A stretch of 58,518 nucleotides of DNA, taken from NCBI RefSeq assembly GCF_001692445.1, contig NZ_MAQA01000027.1, positions 1-58,518 of the forward strand, read 5' to 3'. Of the stretch, positions 8,627 to 17,120 are shown piece by piece. This DNA comes from Oerskovia enterophila (GTDB lineage: Bacteria > Actinomycetota > Actinomycetes > Actinomycetales > Cellulomonadaceae). The translations under genes and the position numbers were made by a program. Under the pieces are notes generated by a model. It was not told where the DNA came from. It ran no database searches and saw nothing but the letters and a program-made list of their open reading frames with translations. Numbering within the stretch: position 1 is the first letter of the stretch; every line of letters begins with the position of its first letter.

Positions 8627-8790
8627 GACGCTGTCGGCCAGCCCCAGGCGCCGGGCGAGCGGGGCGGGCCGAGGGGGCTGGGCGGGCTCTGCGGTCCTGG
8701 TGCGACCGTAGCGAGAGCGGGTGAACGGGGGGTGCCGTGCACCCGGCGTCCGCCCGGAGAAATCCCGCGACGCCCCGGCTGCACCATGGG

Positions 8791-8971
8791 TAGGGTCGGG
8801 ACCGGTGGACGTGAGGCGTGACGACCCTCGGCCCGGCTCTCGCAGCTCGGGCGGGCGTCCCCCGCGCGTGCGGCGTACCGACGAGAGGCCGGGACCTCCC
8901 GGCGAAGGAGTGGTGGCACAGCGACCTAGCCCCCGCCCGCTCCTCCCGGGCCTTCGCCTGCTGGAGGACCC
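8791..8971 (+). ncRNA. translational T-box riboswitch leader of the AspRS gene
   Basis: The T-box core GGTGGCACAGCG (8912-8923) matches the consensus GGTGGNACCGCG except at one base. It folds into the antisequestrator: helix A1 8907-8913 with 8937-8943 (7 bp, one G-U), 7-nt bulge UGGCACA 8914-8920, helix A2 8921-8923 with 8934-8936, loop 8924-8933. The competing helix pairs TCCTCC (8941-8946) with GGAGGA (8963-8968), which holds the Shine-Dalgarno of ATG 8972. The two folds share bases 8941-8943 and exclude each other. The variable base is C8917, which would pair with G73, as in tRNA-Asp and tRNA-Asn. Stem I is not resolved; AGGGTCG/CGACCCT (8792-8798/8822-8828) is a candidate, but TAGGGT 8791-8796 could instead be the -10 box. 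Confidence 0.85.
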
Positions 8972-10285
8972 ATGAGACCACCCACCCCACCCGTCGCGCT
9001 TCCCGGCCCCCGCACTCTCGCCGCCGACCTCTCGTCCGTGCCGCCCGGCACGTCCGTGACGCTCCGCGGCTGGGTGCACCGCCGCCGCGAGCTCGCCGCA
9101 GTCACCTTCCTGGTCCTGCGCGACCGGTCGGGCCTCGCCCAGGTCGTCGTGCGCGCGGGAGACGGGCAGGACGTGCCGCCCGAGGAGACCGTGGTCGAGG
9201 TGACCGGGGTCGCCACGGCGAACGCCCAGGCACCTGGGGGGATCGAGGTCACCGCGCCGACCGTCGCCCCCCTGACCGACCCGGCCAGGACCCCTCCCGT
9301 CGAGCTGTGGCGTCCTGCGCTCGACGTGGCGCTGCCGACCCTGCTCGACCACGCGGCGGTCGCGTGGCGCCATCCCGCCCAGCGTGCCCGGTGGGAGGTC
9401 GCGGCCGCGTCGCTGAGAGGCTTCCGGGAGGTGCTCGACGCGCAGGGGTTCACCGAGGTCCACTCTCCCAAGATCGTCGCGTCGGCGACCGAGTCGGGGG
9501 CGAACGTGTTCGCGGTCGACTACTTCGGCGGTCCCGCCTTCCTGGCGCAGAGCCCTCAGTTCTACAAGCAGCAGCTCGTCGGGGTGTTCGAGCGCGTGTA
9601 CGAGGTGGGGCCGGTCTTCCGCGCCGAGCCGCACGACACGGTCCGCCACCTCGCCGAGTACGTCTCGCTCGACGTCGAGCTCGGGTTCGTGCACGACCAC
9701 CGCGACGTGCTGCGGGTGCTGCGCGACGTCCTGGCGGGCATGGTCGCAGGGGTGCACGAGCTCGCGGCAGGGGCGGTCGCGACCCAGGGCTTCGAGGTCC
9801 CGGTCGTGCCCGACGAGATCCCCGTGATCCACTTCGCCGAGGCCCTGGCCCTGGTCGGCGCGCCCGCGGACGAGCCCGACCTGGCCCCCGAGCACGAACG
9901 CGCCCTGGGGAGGTGGGCGCTCGCCGAGCACGGCAGCGACTTCCTCGCCGTCGAGGGCTTTCCGATGGCCAAGCGCCCCTTCTACACGCACCCCCAGCCC
10001 GACGACGCGCGGTGGAGCAACAGCTTCGACCTGCTCTTCCGCGGTCTCGAGCTCGTCACGGGCGGGCAGCGGCTGCACCGGCACGCGGACTACGTCTCAG
10101 CGATCACGGCCCGTGGCGAGGACCCGGCCGCGTACGCGACCTACCTCGAGGCGTTCGAGCACGGCATGCCGCCGCACGGCGGGTTCGCGATCGGCCTCGA
10201 GCGCTGGACGGCTCGCCTGACGGGGGCGGCGAACGTCCGGGAGGTCACGCTGTTCCCGCGCGACCTGCACCGGCTCGTGCCCTAG
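8972..10285 (+). CDS. aspS: aspartate--tRNA(Asp/Asn) ligase, archaeal-type (non-discriminating class)
   Basis: A 437-residue class IIb synthetase of archaeal AspRS length, lacking the long insertion of bacterial AspRS (about 590 residues). An N-terminal OB-fold anticodon domain (residues about 10-105, GWVHRRREL, TFLVLRDRSG) precedes the catalytic core with motif 1 GFTEVHSPKIV, SPQFYKQQ, motif 2 VFRAEPHDTVRHLAEY and motif 3 GGFAIGLERW. The C-terminus EVTLFPRDLHRLVP is typical of archaeal enzymes. It charges tRNA-Asp, and probably tRNA-Asn for later amidation; a bacterial-type AspRS elsewhere in the genome would be expected. The start has SD GGAGG at 8963-8967 and sits under the T-box leader. 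It is transcribed alone and faces the ABC exporter genes across an inverted repeat. Confidence 0.93.
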   Translation: MRPPTPPVALPGPRTLAADLSSVPPGTSVTLRGWVHRRRELAAVTFLVLRDRSGLAQVVVRAGDGQDVPPEETVVEVTGVATANAQAPGGIEVTAPTVAPLTDPARTPPVELWRPALDVALPTLLDHAAVAWRHPAQRARWEVAAASLRGFREVLDAQGFTEVHSPKIVASATESGANVFAVDYFGGPAFLAQSPQFYKQQLVGVFERVYEVGPVFRAEPHDTVRHLAEYVSLDVELGFVHDHRDVLRVLRDVLAGMVAGVHELAAGAVATQGFEVPVVPDEIPVIHFAEALALVGAPADEPDLAPEHERALGRWALAEHGSDFLAVEGFPMAKRPFYTHPQPDDARWSNSFDLLFRGLELVTGGQRLHRHADYVSAITARGEDPAAYATYLEAFEHGMPPHGGFAIGLERWTARLTGAANVREVTLFPRDLHRLVP

Positions 10286-10288
10286 CCC

Positions 10289-10376
10289 GGCGCCCGACGT
10301 CGAGTGCATGGTTCGGCCGCGACTCGCCGGGCGTGTCGCGGCAGAACCATGCACTCGGCGCTCGTGACGGGCGCCC
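10289..10376. repeat. long inverted repeat element, family 1 copy 1 (likely bidirectional terminator)
   Basis: Inner arms GAGTGCATGGTTC (10302-10314) and GAACCATGCACTC (10344-10356) enclose a second stem, GCCGCGAC/GTCGCGGC. Outer arms GGCGCCCG (10289-10296) and CGGGCGCC (10368-10375) flank it. It occupies the convergent gap between aspS and the ABC exporter. Copy 2 is at about 14332-14407 and carries a compensated base pair in the second stem. Confidence 0.85.
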
Positions 10377-10381
10377 GCGCC

Positions 10382-12220
10382 TCAGGCCATCGAGTCCCGC
10401 CATGCCTCGTGCAGGGTCGCGTACCGGCCGCTCCCTGCCGCGAGGTCGGCGGGCGAACCGTCCTCGACGATGCGCCCGTGCTCCATGACGAGCACACGGT
10501 CCGCGATGGCCACCGTGGACAACCGGTGCGCGATGATGATCGCCGTCCGGTCCGCGAGCAGGGTCTGCAGGCCGTGCTGCACCAACCGCTCGCCCGGGAC
10601 GTCCAGCGAGCTGGTCGCCTCGTCGAGCACGAGCACCGCCGGGTCCGCGAGGAAGGCGCGCGCGAAGCTCAGGAGCTGGCGCTGCCCGGAGGAGACCCGT
10701 CCGCCCCGCTTGTTCACCTCGGTGTCATAGCCCTCGGGCATCGCCATGATGAACTCGTGCGCACCGACGGCACGGGCGGCGTCCTCGATCTCGGCCTGTG
10801 TCGCGTCGGGCCGCCCGAGCGCGATGTTCTCGCGGACGGACCCGCTGAACAGGTAGGCCTCCTGCGTCACCATGACCACCGCGCGCCGGAGGTCCGTGGT
10901 CGACAGGTCACGCAGGTCCACCCCGTCGAGCTGCACGCTGCCCTCGGTGGCGTCGTAGAACCGGGTGACGAGCTTGGCCAGCGTCGACTTGCCTGCCCCC
11001 GTGGTGCCGACCAGCGCGACCGTCTGACCCGCGGGGATCGTGAGGTCGAGGTCCGGCAGGATCACCGGTCCGTCGCCGTACCGGAACGTCACGTCATCGA
11101 GCCGCAGTGCGCCGCGAGCGTGCGGCAGGGGCGTGGGTCTCTCGGGCTCGACGACGGTGGGCTCCTCGGCCAGGAGCCCGGACACCTTCTCCAGGGCCGC
11201 CGTCGCGGACTGGAAGGAGTTGTAGAACATGCCGAGCTGCTGGATCGGCTGGAAGAACCGCTTGACGTAGAGCAGCGCAGCGACCAGCACGCCGACGTCC
11301 AGCGACCCCTGGTAGACCCTCCACCCGCCGACGGCGAGCGCCGCAGCGACGGCGACGTTGCCCATCAGCACGAGGCCAGGCTGATACCGCCCGTTGACGC
11401 TGAAGATCCGCAGGTTCGCGTCGCGGTACTCCTCACCGAGCCGGTCGTACTCCGCCTCGGTCGTGGCCTCGCGACGGAACGCCTGCACGGCACGCATGCC
11501 CGTCATCGTCTCGACGAACTTCACGATGAGCCGGGCCGACGTGGTGCGCTGCTGGCGGTAGTACAGCTGCGAGTGCTTCTGGAACCATCGGGTGAGAAGC
11601 CACGCGGGCACGAGCGCCACGACGAGCACGAGCCCCGAGACCGGGTCGAGCAACCACAGCCCCAGGCCGGTGAACAGCATGAGCATGAGCGAGGACACGA
11701 CCCCCGTGAGGCCGCCGTCGAGCAGCTCACGAAGGGCCTCGAGGTCGGACGTCTGGCGGCTGATGATACGGCCCGACGTGTACGACTCGTGGAAGTCCAG
11801 CGACAGCAGCTGCGTGTGCCGGAACACGCGGCGGCGCAGGGCGAGCAGCACACCCTGGGCGATGCGCGCGGCCGACCGCACGTAGGCGCCCGCGCACAGC
11901 CCGCCCACGACGGCGGCCACGAGATACGCGGAGCCGACGAGCACGAGCGGCACGGCCCGGCCGTCCGCGAGGGCGGGGACGGCGACGTCGATCGCGAGAG
12001 ACACGAGCCACGGCCCGGCCACCTGACCGAGCGTGGAGATCACGACGAGGACCCCGGCCCACGCGAGGGCCCGCTTGCGGGGACGCAGCAGGTCTCCGAG
12101 CAGTCGCATCGAACGGGCACGCACGGCCGCAGAGGTCTCGCGGTCGAGCCGTGTGGCGTCGTCGGCCGCTGCATCGGTGGGTCGACGGGGCGCTTCGGCC
12201 GGGGTGGTCGGTCCGCTCAC
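10382..12220 (-). CDS. heterodimeric ABC exporter subunit (full TMD-NBD), canonical Walker B
   Basis: A 612-residue half-transporter: six-helix exporter domain (about 45-345) followed by an NBD (about 370-605). The NBD has Walker [11 protein letters not shown]-loop [10 protein letters not shown], Walker [13 protein letters not shown] with the catalytic Glu, and switch His in IIAHRLST. Its signature motif is degenerate (VSSGQRQ instead of LSGGQ). It pairs with the upstream gene, whose signature is intact and whose Walker B Glu is Asp, so the dimer would have one consensus and one degenerate ATP site, as in TM287/288 or BmrCD. The GTG start overlaps the partner's stop by 4 bp. Substrate unknown; drug or lipid export is typical. 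Confidence 0.92.
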   Translation of the reverse strand: MSGPTTPAEAPRRPTDAAADDATRLDRETSAAVRARSMRLLGDLLRPRKRALAWAGVLVVISTLGQVAGPWLVSLAIDVAVPALADGRAVPLVLVGSAYLVAAVVGGLCAGAYVRSAARIAQGVLLALRRRVFRHTQLLSLDFHESYTSGRIISRQTSDLEALRELLDGGLTGVVSSLMLMLFTGLGLWLLDPVSGLVLVVALVPAWLLTRWFQKHSQLYYRQQRTTSARLIVKFVETMTGMRAVQAFRREATTEAEYDRLGEEYRDANLRIFSVNGRYQPGLVLMGNVAVAAALAVGGWRVYQGSLDVGVLVAALLYVKRFFQPIQQLGMFYNSFQSATAALEKVSGLLAEEPTVVEPERPTPLPHARGALRLDDVTFRYGDGPVILPDLDLTIPAGQTVALVGTTGAGKSTLAKLVTRFYDATEGSVQLDGVDLRDLSTTDLRRAVVMVTQEAYLFSGSVRENIALGRPDATQAEIEDAARAVGAHEFIMAMPEGYDTEVNKRGGRVSSGQRQLLSFARAFLADPAVLVLDEATSSLDVPGERLVQHGLQTLLADRTAIIIAHRLSTVAIADRVLVMEHGRIVEDGSPADLAAGSGRYATLHEAWRDSMA

Positions 12221-14262
12221 GGGTGGGCCTCCTTCGTGTCGTCGTCCACGTGGACCTCGGGTCCGTCACCCGGGGTGCCCTGGGTCGCGGCCTGCTCCCA
12301 GTCCTCCTCGAGGCTCGAGATCACGTACCGGTAGTGCGGGTCGGCGACCAGGAGGTCGGTGTGCGTGCCGACGGCGGTGATCCGACCGTCCTGCAGGACG
12401 GCGACGCGGTCGGCGAGCGCGACGGTCGAGGGCCGGTGCGCGATCACGAGGGTCGTGGTCCCGTCGAGCACCTCGCGCAGCCGGCCGGTCACGGCCTCCT
12501 CGGTCGTGACGTCGAGCGCCGAGAGCGGGTCGTCGAGCACGAGCACCGCCGGGCGCACGGCGATGGCCCGCGCGAGCGCCAGGCGCTGCCGCTGGCCGCC
12601 CGACAGGGACAGCCCCTCCTCGCCGATGAGCGTCTCGACGCCCTGCGGAAGGTCGGCGACGAACCCAGCCTGCGCCACCTCGAGCGCCTCGTGCAGCCGG
12701 CGCTCGCGCTCTGCGTCGGGCACCGCGTGGGGACCCACCTCGGGGACACCGAGCAGCACGTTGTCCCGCACCGAGGCGGAGAACAGCGTGGGGTCCTCGA
12801 ACGCGACGGCGACGGCGCGGCGCACGTCCGTGCGGCGCATGGCGCGCACGTCGACCCCGTCGAGCAGCACCTGGCCACCGGTGACGTCCGCGATGCGGGG
12901 CACCAGCATCGCCAGGGTCGACTTGCCCGCACCGGTGAGCCCGACGAGCGCCGTCGTCGTCCCCACGGGCAGCTCCAGGTCGAGATGGGAGAGCAGGGGC
13001 TCGGTCGCGTCGCCGAACCGGAAGGAGACGTCACGCAGCTCCACGTGCCCCCGAGCCGGGCCGGCCTCGACCGGGTCCTGCGGGTCCGTGAGGTCGTTCG
13101 GCGTCTGCATGACCTCGAAGAATCGGTCGACGGCGGTGCGCGCGTTGAGCGTCATCGACAGCGTCATGCCGAGGTCGACGACCGGGCCGTTGATCACGGC
13201 GGCGGTGAGGAAGAACGCGACGAGGCTCCCCAGCGTGATGTCACCGCGGACCGCGAGGACCGACCCCAGCACCAGGCACACCGCCAGCGTGATCTCCGGG
13301 ATCATCTGCAGCGACGTGGTCACCGTGGCCTGGTTGCCGGCCTTGCGGATCTCGGTGCGTCGCAGCTCCTCCGCCTGGCCGGTGAAGGACTGGAGGGCGC
13401 TGCCGCCGCGCCCGAAGGCCTTGAGCACCCGGATGCCGTGCACCGACTCCTCGACCGTCGTGGCCAGGTCACCGGACTGGTCCTGCGAGAGCCGCGCGAT
13501 GACCCGGTAGCGGCGCGAGAACCGGAACGCGATCACCGTGACCGGCACGGCACCGGCGAGGTACACGAGCCCGAGCCAGCCCACCGTGGAGAGCAGGATC
13601 GCGACGCCCACGACGATCGTCACCGCGCTCACCACGAGCTGCAGCAGGCCGAAGATCAGCCATCGGCGCAGCAGACCGAGGTCGCCCATGATCCGGCTGA
13701 GGAGCTGGCCACCGGGCCACCGGTCGTGGAACGCCGCGGGAAGGTCCTGCAGGTGCCTGAACAACGCGAGCCGCAGGTCTGCCTCGATGCGCGTGCCCGG
13801 GTACATCACGAGGTTCCGGCGCAGCAGCACGAACCCTGCCTCGGCCACGCCGAGCAGCAGCACCAGGACGACGGGCACCACGAGCGCACGGAGATCGTGG
13901 GCCGAGGCTCCGGCGGCGAGCGGCCCCTCGACGAGCGACTGGAGAACCTGCGGGATCGCGAGCGCCGCGAGGCTGGCGCCGAGCGCTGAGAGCAGCCCGC
14001 CGGCGAGGCGCGGCACCGCGGGGCGCACGTACGGGTAGAGCCGGCGCAGCGACGCCCAGGTGGACAGCCGGGACCCTGCCGGCACCGACCGCCCGGTGGT
14101 GGGCGCCGAGCCACCGACCACGGGTGGTCCGGCGGGAGGGCTGCCGTCCGTGGCCCGGGCACGGTGGCCGGGGCCGCGCACAGGAGCATCGCCGTCGGGA
14201 CCGCCGGGTGTGTCAGCCGAGGACGCGCTCGGTCTGGAGGTGGTGGAGGGCATCGATCGCAT
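12217..14262 (-). CDS. heterodimeric ABC exporter subunit, degenerate Walker B
   Basis: About 681 residues: a Pro/Ser/Gly-rich N-terminal extension of about 75 residues, an exporter membrane domain with six helices, and an NBD with Walker [10 protein letters not shown], an intact signature [14 protein letters not shown], Walker [13 protein letters not shown] (Asp where the catalytic Glu is expected) and switch His in VIAHRPST. This is the non-catalytic half of an asymmetric exporter completed by the downstream gene. ATG 14262 and ATG 14253 are both possible starts; an ATG further upstream, near 14283, would also be in frame. It is the first gene of the two-gene operon and is preceded by the second copy of the family 1 inverted repeat. 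Confidence 0.88.
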   Translation of the reverse strand: MRSMPSTTSRPSASSADTPGGPDGDAPVRGPGHRARATDGSPPAGPPVVGGSAPTTGRSVPAGSRLSTWASLRRLYPYVRPAVPRLAGGLLSALGASLAALAIPQVLQSLVEGPLAAGASAHDLRALVVPVVLVLLLGVAEAGFVLLRRNLVMYPGTRIEADLRLALFRHLQDLPAAFHDRWPGGQLLSRIMGDLGLLRRWLIFGLLQLVVSAVTIVVGVAILLSTVGWLGLVYLAGAVPVTVIAFRFSRRYRVIARLSQDQSGDLATTVEESVHGIRVLKAFGRGGSALQSFTGQAEELRRTEIRKAGNQATVTTSLQMIPEITLAVCLVLGSVLAVRGDITLGSLVAFFLTAAVINGPVVDLGMTLSMTLNARTAVDRFFEVMQTPNDLTDPQDPVEAGPARGHVELRDVSFRFGDATEPLLSHLDLELPVGTTTALVGLTGAGKSTLAMLVPRIADVTGGQVLLDGVDVRAMRRTDVRRAVAVAFEDPTLFSASVRDNVLLGVPEVGPHAVPDAERERRLHEALEVAQAGFVADLPQGVETLIGEEGLSLSGGQRQRLALARAIAVRPAVLVLDDPLSALDVTTEEAVTGRLREVLDGTTTLVIAHRPSTVALADRVAVLQDGRITAVGTHTDLLVADPHYRYVISSLEEDWEQAATQGTPGDGPEVHVDDDTKEAHP

Positions 14263-14331
14263 TCTTGCACCGGCTTCCCACATGCTTGCCCGGGTCACAC
14301 GATGTGGACGAACAGGGCTGCCCCGGCCCGC

Positions 14332-14407
14332 CCGACGTCGAGTGCATGGTTCGGCTGCGACTCGCCGGGCGCGTCGCAGCCGAACCACGCACTCAACGCT
14401 CGGGCGC
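14332..14407. repeat. long inverted repeat element, family 1 copy 2
   Basis: Arms from GAGTGCATGGTTCGGCTGCG (14340-14359, plus AC) to a matching right arm that starts GTCGCAGCCGAACC and ends GCACTC at 14394, with a 10-11-nt loop. Compared with copy 1 (10289-10376), the stem pair GGCCGCGAC/GTCGCGGC has become GGCTGCGAC/GTCGCAGC, a compensatory change. The stop codon of the symporter gene (14393-14395) lies in the right arm. Confidence 0.85.
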
Positions 14408-15862
14408 CCGCTCCGGCACGTGCAGCCGCCGCAGGAAACGGTCGGTGCGAGGCTGCGGCCCGCGCCGGTCGCGCAGGGACACGACGACCGTCGTGGCGGT
14501 CGCGAGCGGGATCGTCCAGGCCGCGGGCTGGGCCAGGAGGCTGCGCGCGAGCCCGTCGCCGGGCCCCAGCACCGAGGTCACGAGGAGCGCGACCGCGCAC
14601 AGCGCGCTCCCGACGACCATGCCCGCGATCGCGCCGCGCGCCGTGAGCCGACGCCACCACACACCCAGCAGGATCGTCGGGGACAGCGCCGAGGCCGCGA
14701 ACACGAACACCGTCCCGACGCTCGTGACGAGCCCCTGCGGGATGGTCACGAGCGCGAACGCGAGGGGCACGATCGTGCACGCGACCGCGGACCAGCGGAA
14801 CGAGCGGACCGTGCCGCCGAACAGGTCCTGGCTCACGACCCCCGCGAGCGAGACCACGAGCCCCGAGGACGTCCCGAGGAACGCCGCGAACGCCCCGGCG
14901 ATCACGAGGGCCGAGAGCAGCTCGCCGCCCAGGCCGGGCACGAGGCGCGCGGGCAGCACGAGCGCCACCGTGTCGGCGACGCCGGGCTCGGCCAGGTCGG
15001 GCGCGACGACCCGGGCGACGAGCCCCATGGTGCTCGAGACCATGTAGAAGACGCTGATCATGACGATCACCACGACCGTGGTCCAGCGCGCCGAGACCCC
15101 GTCGGGGCTCGTGTAGAAGCGCACGAGGACGTGCGGCAGGCCGATCGTGCCGAGCAGGAGCGCGAGCAGCAGCGAGACGGTCGTGTACGTGTCGTAGGAG
15201 CGTGGCCCGGCCTCGGGCGGGAAGACCTGGGCCGGGTCGAGCGCCAGGTCCTGCCCGCCGAGCACGACCAGCAGGAAGACCACGGGGATCGCGAGCGCCG
15301 TGAGCTTGACCCAGAACTGGAACGCCTGGACGAACGTGACCGAGCGCATGCCACCCGCGGCGACCACGGCGCTCACGACCGCGGCGACCCCGACCGACCC
15401 GACCCACGGCGGCACGGGGGCCACGGTCGTGATGACGAGCGCGGCGCCGTGGAGCTGCGGGACGACGTACAGCCACCCGATGACGAGCACCAGGACGCTC
15501 GTGACGCGCCGGGCGGCGAGCGAGTCGAGGCGTGCCTGGACGAAGTCGGGGATCGTGTACGCCCCGCTGCGGCGCAGCGGCCCGGCCACGAACAGCAGCA
15601 CGAGCAGGTAGCCCGCGGCGTACCCGACGGGGAACCAGAACGCCTCGGCCCCGGAGAGCAGCACGAGCCCGGACAGGCCCAGGAAAGTCCCGGCCGACAG
15701 GTACTCGCCGCTGATGGCCGACGCGTTCCACACGGGCTGCACGGTGCGCGAGGCGACGAAGAAGTCGCTCGTGGTCCGCGAGATGCGCAGCCCGTAGAAC
15801 CCGATGAGCCCGGTCGCGAGCAGCAGCAGGCCGACCGCGACGAGCGGCAGCGCCGAGGTCAC
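14393..15862 (-). CDS. sodium:solute symporter family (MctC/ActP-like monocarboxylate transporter)
   Basis: A 489-residue SSS-family protein with about 13 membrane segments, beginning VTSALPLVAVGLLLLATG. Seen: SGEYLSAGTFLGLSGLVLL (helix 1-2 substrate region), YTIPDFVQARL, GGMRSVTFVQAFQFWVK, IGLPHVLVRFYTSPD and GTSSGLVVSLAGVVSQD, all typical of acetate/pyruvate symporters. Its place beside a CstA/LytSR module supports uptake of pyruvate or other monocarboxylates, which is inference. GTG 15862 overlaps the stop of the small membrane protein gene (GTGA), as in actP-type pairs. The last codons lie in the inverted repeat at 14332-14407. Confidence 0.9.
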   Translation of the reverse strand: MTSALPLVAVGLLLLATGLIGFYGLRISRTTSDFFVASRTVQPVWNASAISGEYLSAGTFLGLSGLVLLSGAEAFWFPVGYAAGYLLVLLFVAGPLRRSGAYTIPDFVQARLDSLAARRVTSVLVLVIGWLYVVPQLHGAALVITTVAPVPPWVGSVGVAAVVSAVVAAGGMRSVTFVQAFQFWVKLTALAIPVVFLLVVLGGQDLALDPAQVFPPEAGPRSYDTYTTVSLLLALLLGTIGLPHVLVRFYTSPDGVSARWTTVVVIVMISVFYMVSSTMGLVARVVAPDLAEPGVADTVALVLPARLVPGLGGELLSALVIAGAFAAFLGTSSGLVVSLAGVVSQDLFGGTVRSFRWSAVACTIVPLAFALVTIPQGLVTSVGTVFVFAASALSPTILLGVWWRRLTARGAIAGMVVGSALCAVALLVTSVLGPGDGLARSLLAQPAAWTIPLATATTVVVSLRDRRGPQPRTDRFLRRLHVPERAPER

Positions 15863-16284
15863 TCGTCCTCCACGAGGGCGCGGAAGCGTCGTTCGTTGCG
15901 CGCGGCGGCGAGCGCGAACACGAGCGCGAACGCCGCGATGACCGGGTAGAACCCGTAGGCGTGCAGGAGCCACGGGAGCGGCACGCCCAGCAGGTGCACG
16001 TCGCCCAGCGTCGGCACGGCGCTCATCGTGACCGTGAGCAGCGCGACGACGGCCAGGAACGACACGACGCACGCGAGCGCGAGCCGCAACTGCGCTCGCG
16101 CGAGGCTGCGGGCGTACACGGCCGCGGGTTCGCTGCCGCCGTCGGGCCCGGAGGTCTCCGCGCCCAGGGGCGTCACGCTGCCCGACGGCGCCCGCTCCCC
16201 CGGGTGCGTCGCGGCGTCCAGGTCGGCGGCCGGTTCGTCCGTCGAACGGACGACGACCCGCGGCGGGGGCTCCTCGGTGCTCAC
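15859..16284 (-). CDS. small two-helix membrane protein, symporter partner (DUF485-like position)
   Basis: A 141-residue protein: an acidic, Pro-rich soluble N-terminus (about 1-65), then RAQLRLALACVVSF and two membrane helices (about 75-97 and 105-130) joined by the loop VPTLGDVHLLGVP, ending in a charged RNERRFRALVEDE tail. This layout is that of the small subunits encoded directly before SSS acetate/monocarboxylate symporters. I infer a role in folding or activity of the symporter. It overlaps both neighbours by GTGA (response regulator upstream, symporter downstream), so the four genes from the sensor kinase to the symporter are probably coupled. Confidence 0.8.
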   Translation of the reverse strand: MSTEEPPPRVVVRSTDEPAADLDAATHPGERAPSGSVTPLGAETSGPDGGSEPAAVYARSLARAQLRLALACVVSFLAVVALLTVTMSAVPTLGDVHLLGVPLPWLLHAYGFYPVIAAFALVFALAAARNERRFRALVEDE

Positions 16285-17120
16285 GGACGTCCTCCGGGAC
16301 GGCCGAGGAGCGCGTCGCGCACGGCCGGGGCCATGCGACGGCTCACGGGGACCTCGTGCCCCGCGACGACCACGACGGGGTGCGCACCGCCCAGGCGGAC
16401 CGCGGTCACGGCCGAGCGGTCGACGAGGTAGGAGCGGTGCACGCGCAGGAAGCCCGCGGCCGCCCAGCGTTCCTCGAGGTCGGAGAGGGGCTCGCGCACC
16501 AGGTAGCTGTCGCTGTCCGTCACGAGGCGCGAGTAGTCGCCCTGCGCCTGGACCCACCGCACCGCGGAGCGCAGCACGACGCGCGTCGTGGTCCCGACCG
16601 TCACGGCGATGGTCTCGTCGGCCGGGGCACGGGCGTCGGGCGCCGCCCGGCCCGCGTCCCGCAGCGCGGCGCGGCCCCCGGCCGCATGACCCGCGACAGC
16701 GCGCTCGACCGCCCGAGCCAGGCGTTCGCGCCGCACGGGCTTGAGCACGTAGTCGACCGCCTCGACCTCGAAGGCCTCGATGGCCCGGGCCTCGTCGGCC
16801 GTCACGAACACCACGGCGGGCCGCACCGAGAACCGCGACAGCGCGCGGGCGAGGTCGAGCCCCGTGAGGCCGGGCATGTGGATGTCGAGGAACGCGACGT
16901 GCACGGGGTGCTCGGACAGCCAGCGCAGGGCCTCGGACCCCGAGGCGACGCCGTGCACCGAGCGCACGTGCGGGTCGCGCCGCAGGAGCTGGACCAGCTC
17001 GTCGAGCACGGGCCGTTCGTCGTCGGCCACGAGGACGTCGACGCCGTCTGGCCGACGGACGCCGCCCGGGCTCCCGGCCGGCTCGCCGAACCCGGCGGCC
17101 GCGGGGACGTCGTCGTTCAC
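16281..17120 (-). CDS. LytTR-family response regulator (BtsR/YpdB-like)
   Basis: A 279-residue regulator. The receiver domain (about 27-145) shows VLVADDERPVL (acidic pocket), FLDIHMPG with the phospho-accepting Asp, FVTADE and YVLKPV with the conserved Lys. The LytTR DNA-binding domain (about 175-275) shows VRWVQAQGDYSRLVT, FLRVHRSYLVD and VPVSRRMAPAVRDAL. LytTR proteins bind direct repeats about 21-22 bp apart. It overlaps the sensor kinase gene by GTGA. With the kinase and CstA it resembles the E. coli BtsSR pyruvate-sensing system. The tandem boxes upstream of cstA (21147-21181) are the best candidate target. Confidence 0.93.
   Translation of the reverse strand: MNDDVPAAAGFGEPAGSPGGVRRPDGVDVLVADDERPVLDELVQLLRRDPHVRSVHGVASGSEALRWLSEHPVHVAFLDIHMPGLTGLDLARALSRFSVRPAVVFVTADEARAIEAFEVEAVDYVLKPVRRERLARAVERAVAGHAAGGRAALRDAGRAAPDARAPADETIAVTVGTTTRVVLRSAVRWVQAQGDYSRLVTDSDSYLVREPLSDLEERWAAAGFLRVHRSYLVDRSAVTAVRLGGAHPVVVVAGHEVPVSRRMAPAVRDALLGRPGGRP

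Noticed and set aside
8972-10285. Asparaginyl-tRNA synthetase
   Set aside because: Motif regions and C-terminus (LFPRDLHRLVP) fit archaeal-type AspRS; AsnRS would have different motif 2 context. It may still serve tRNA-Asn indirectly.
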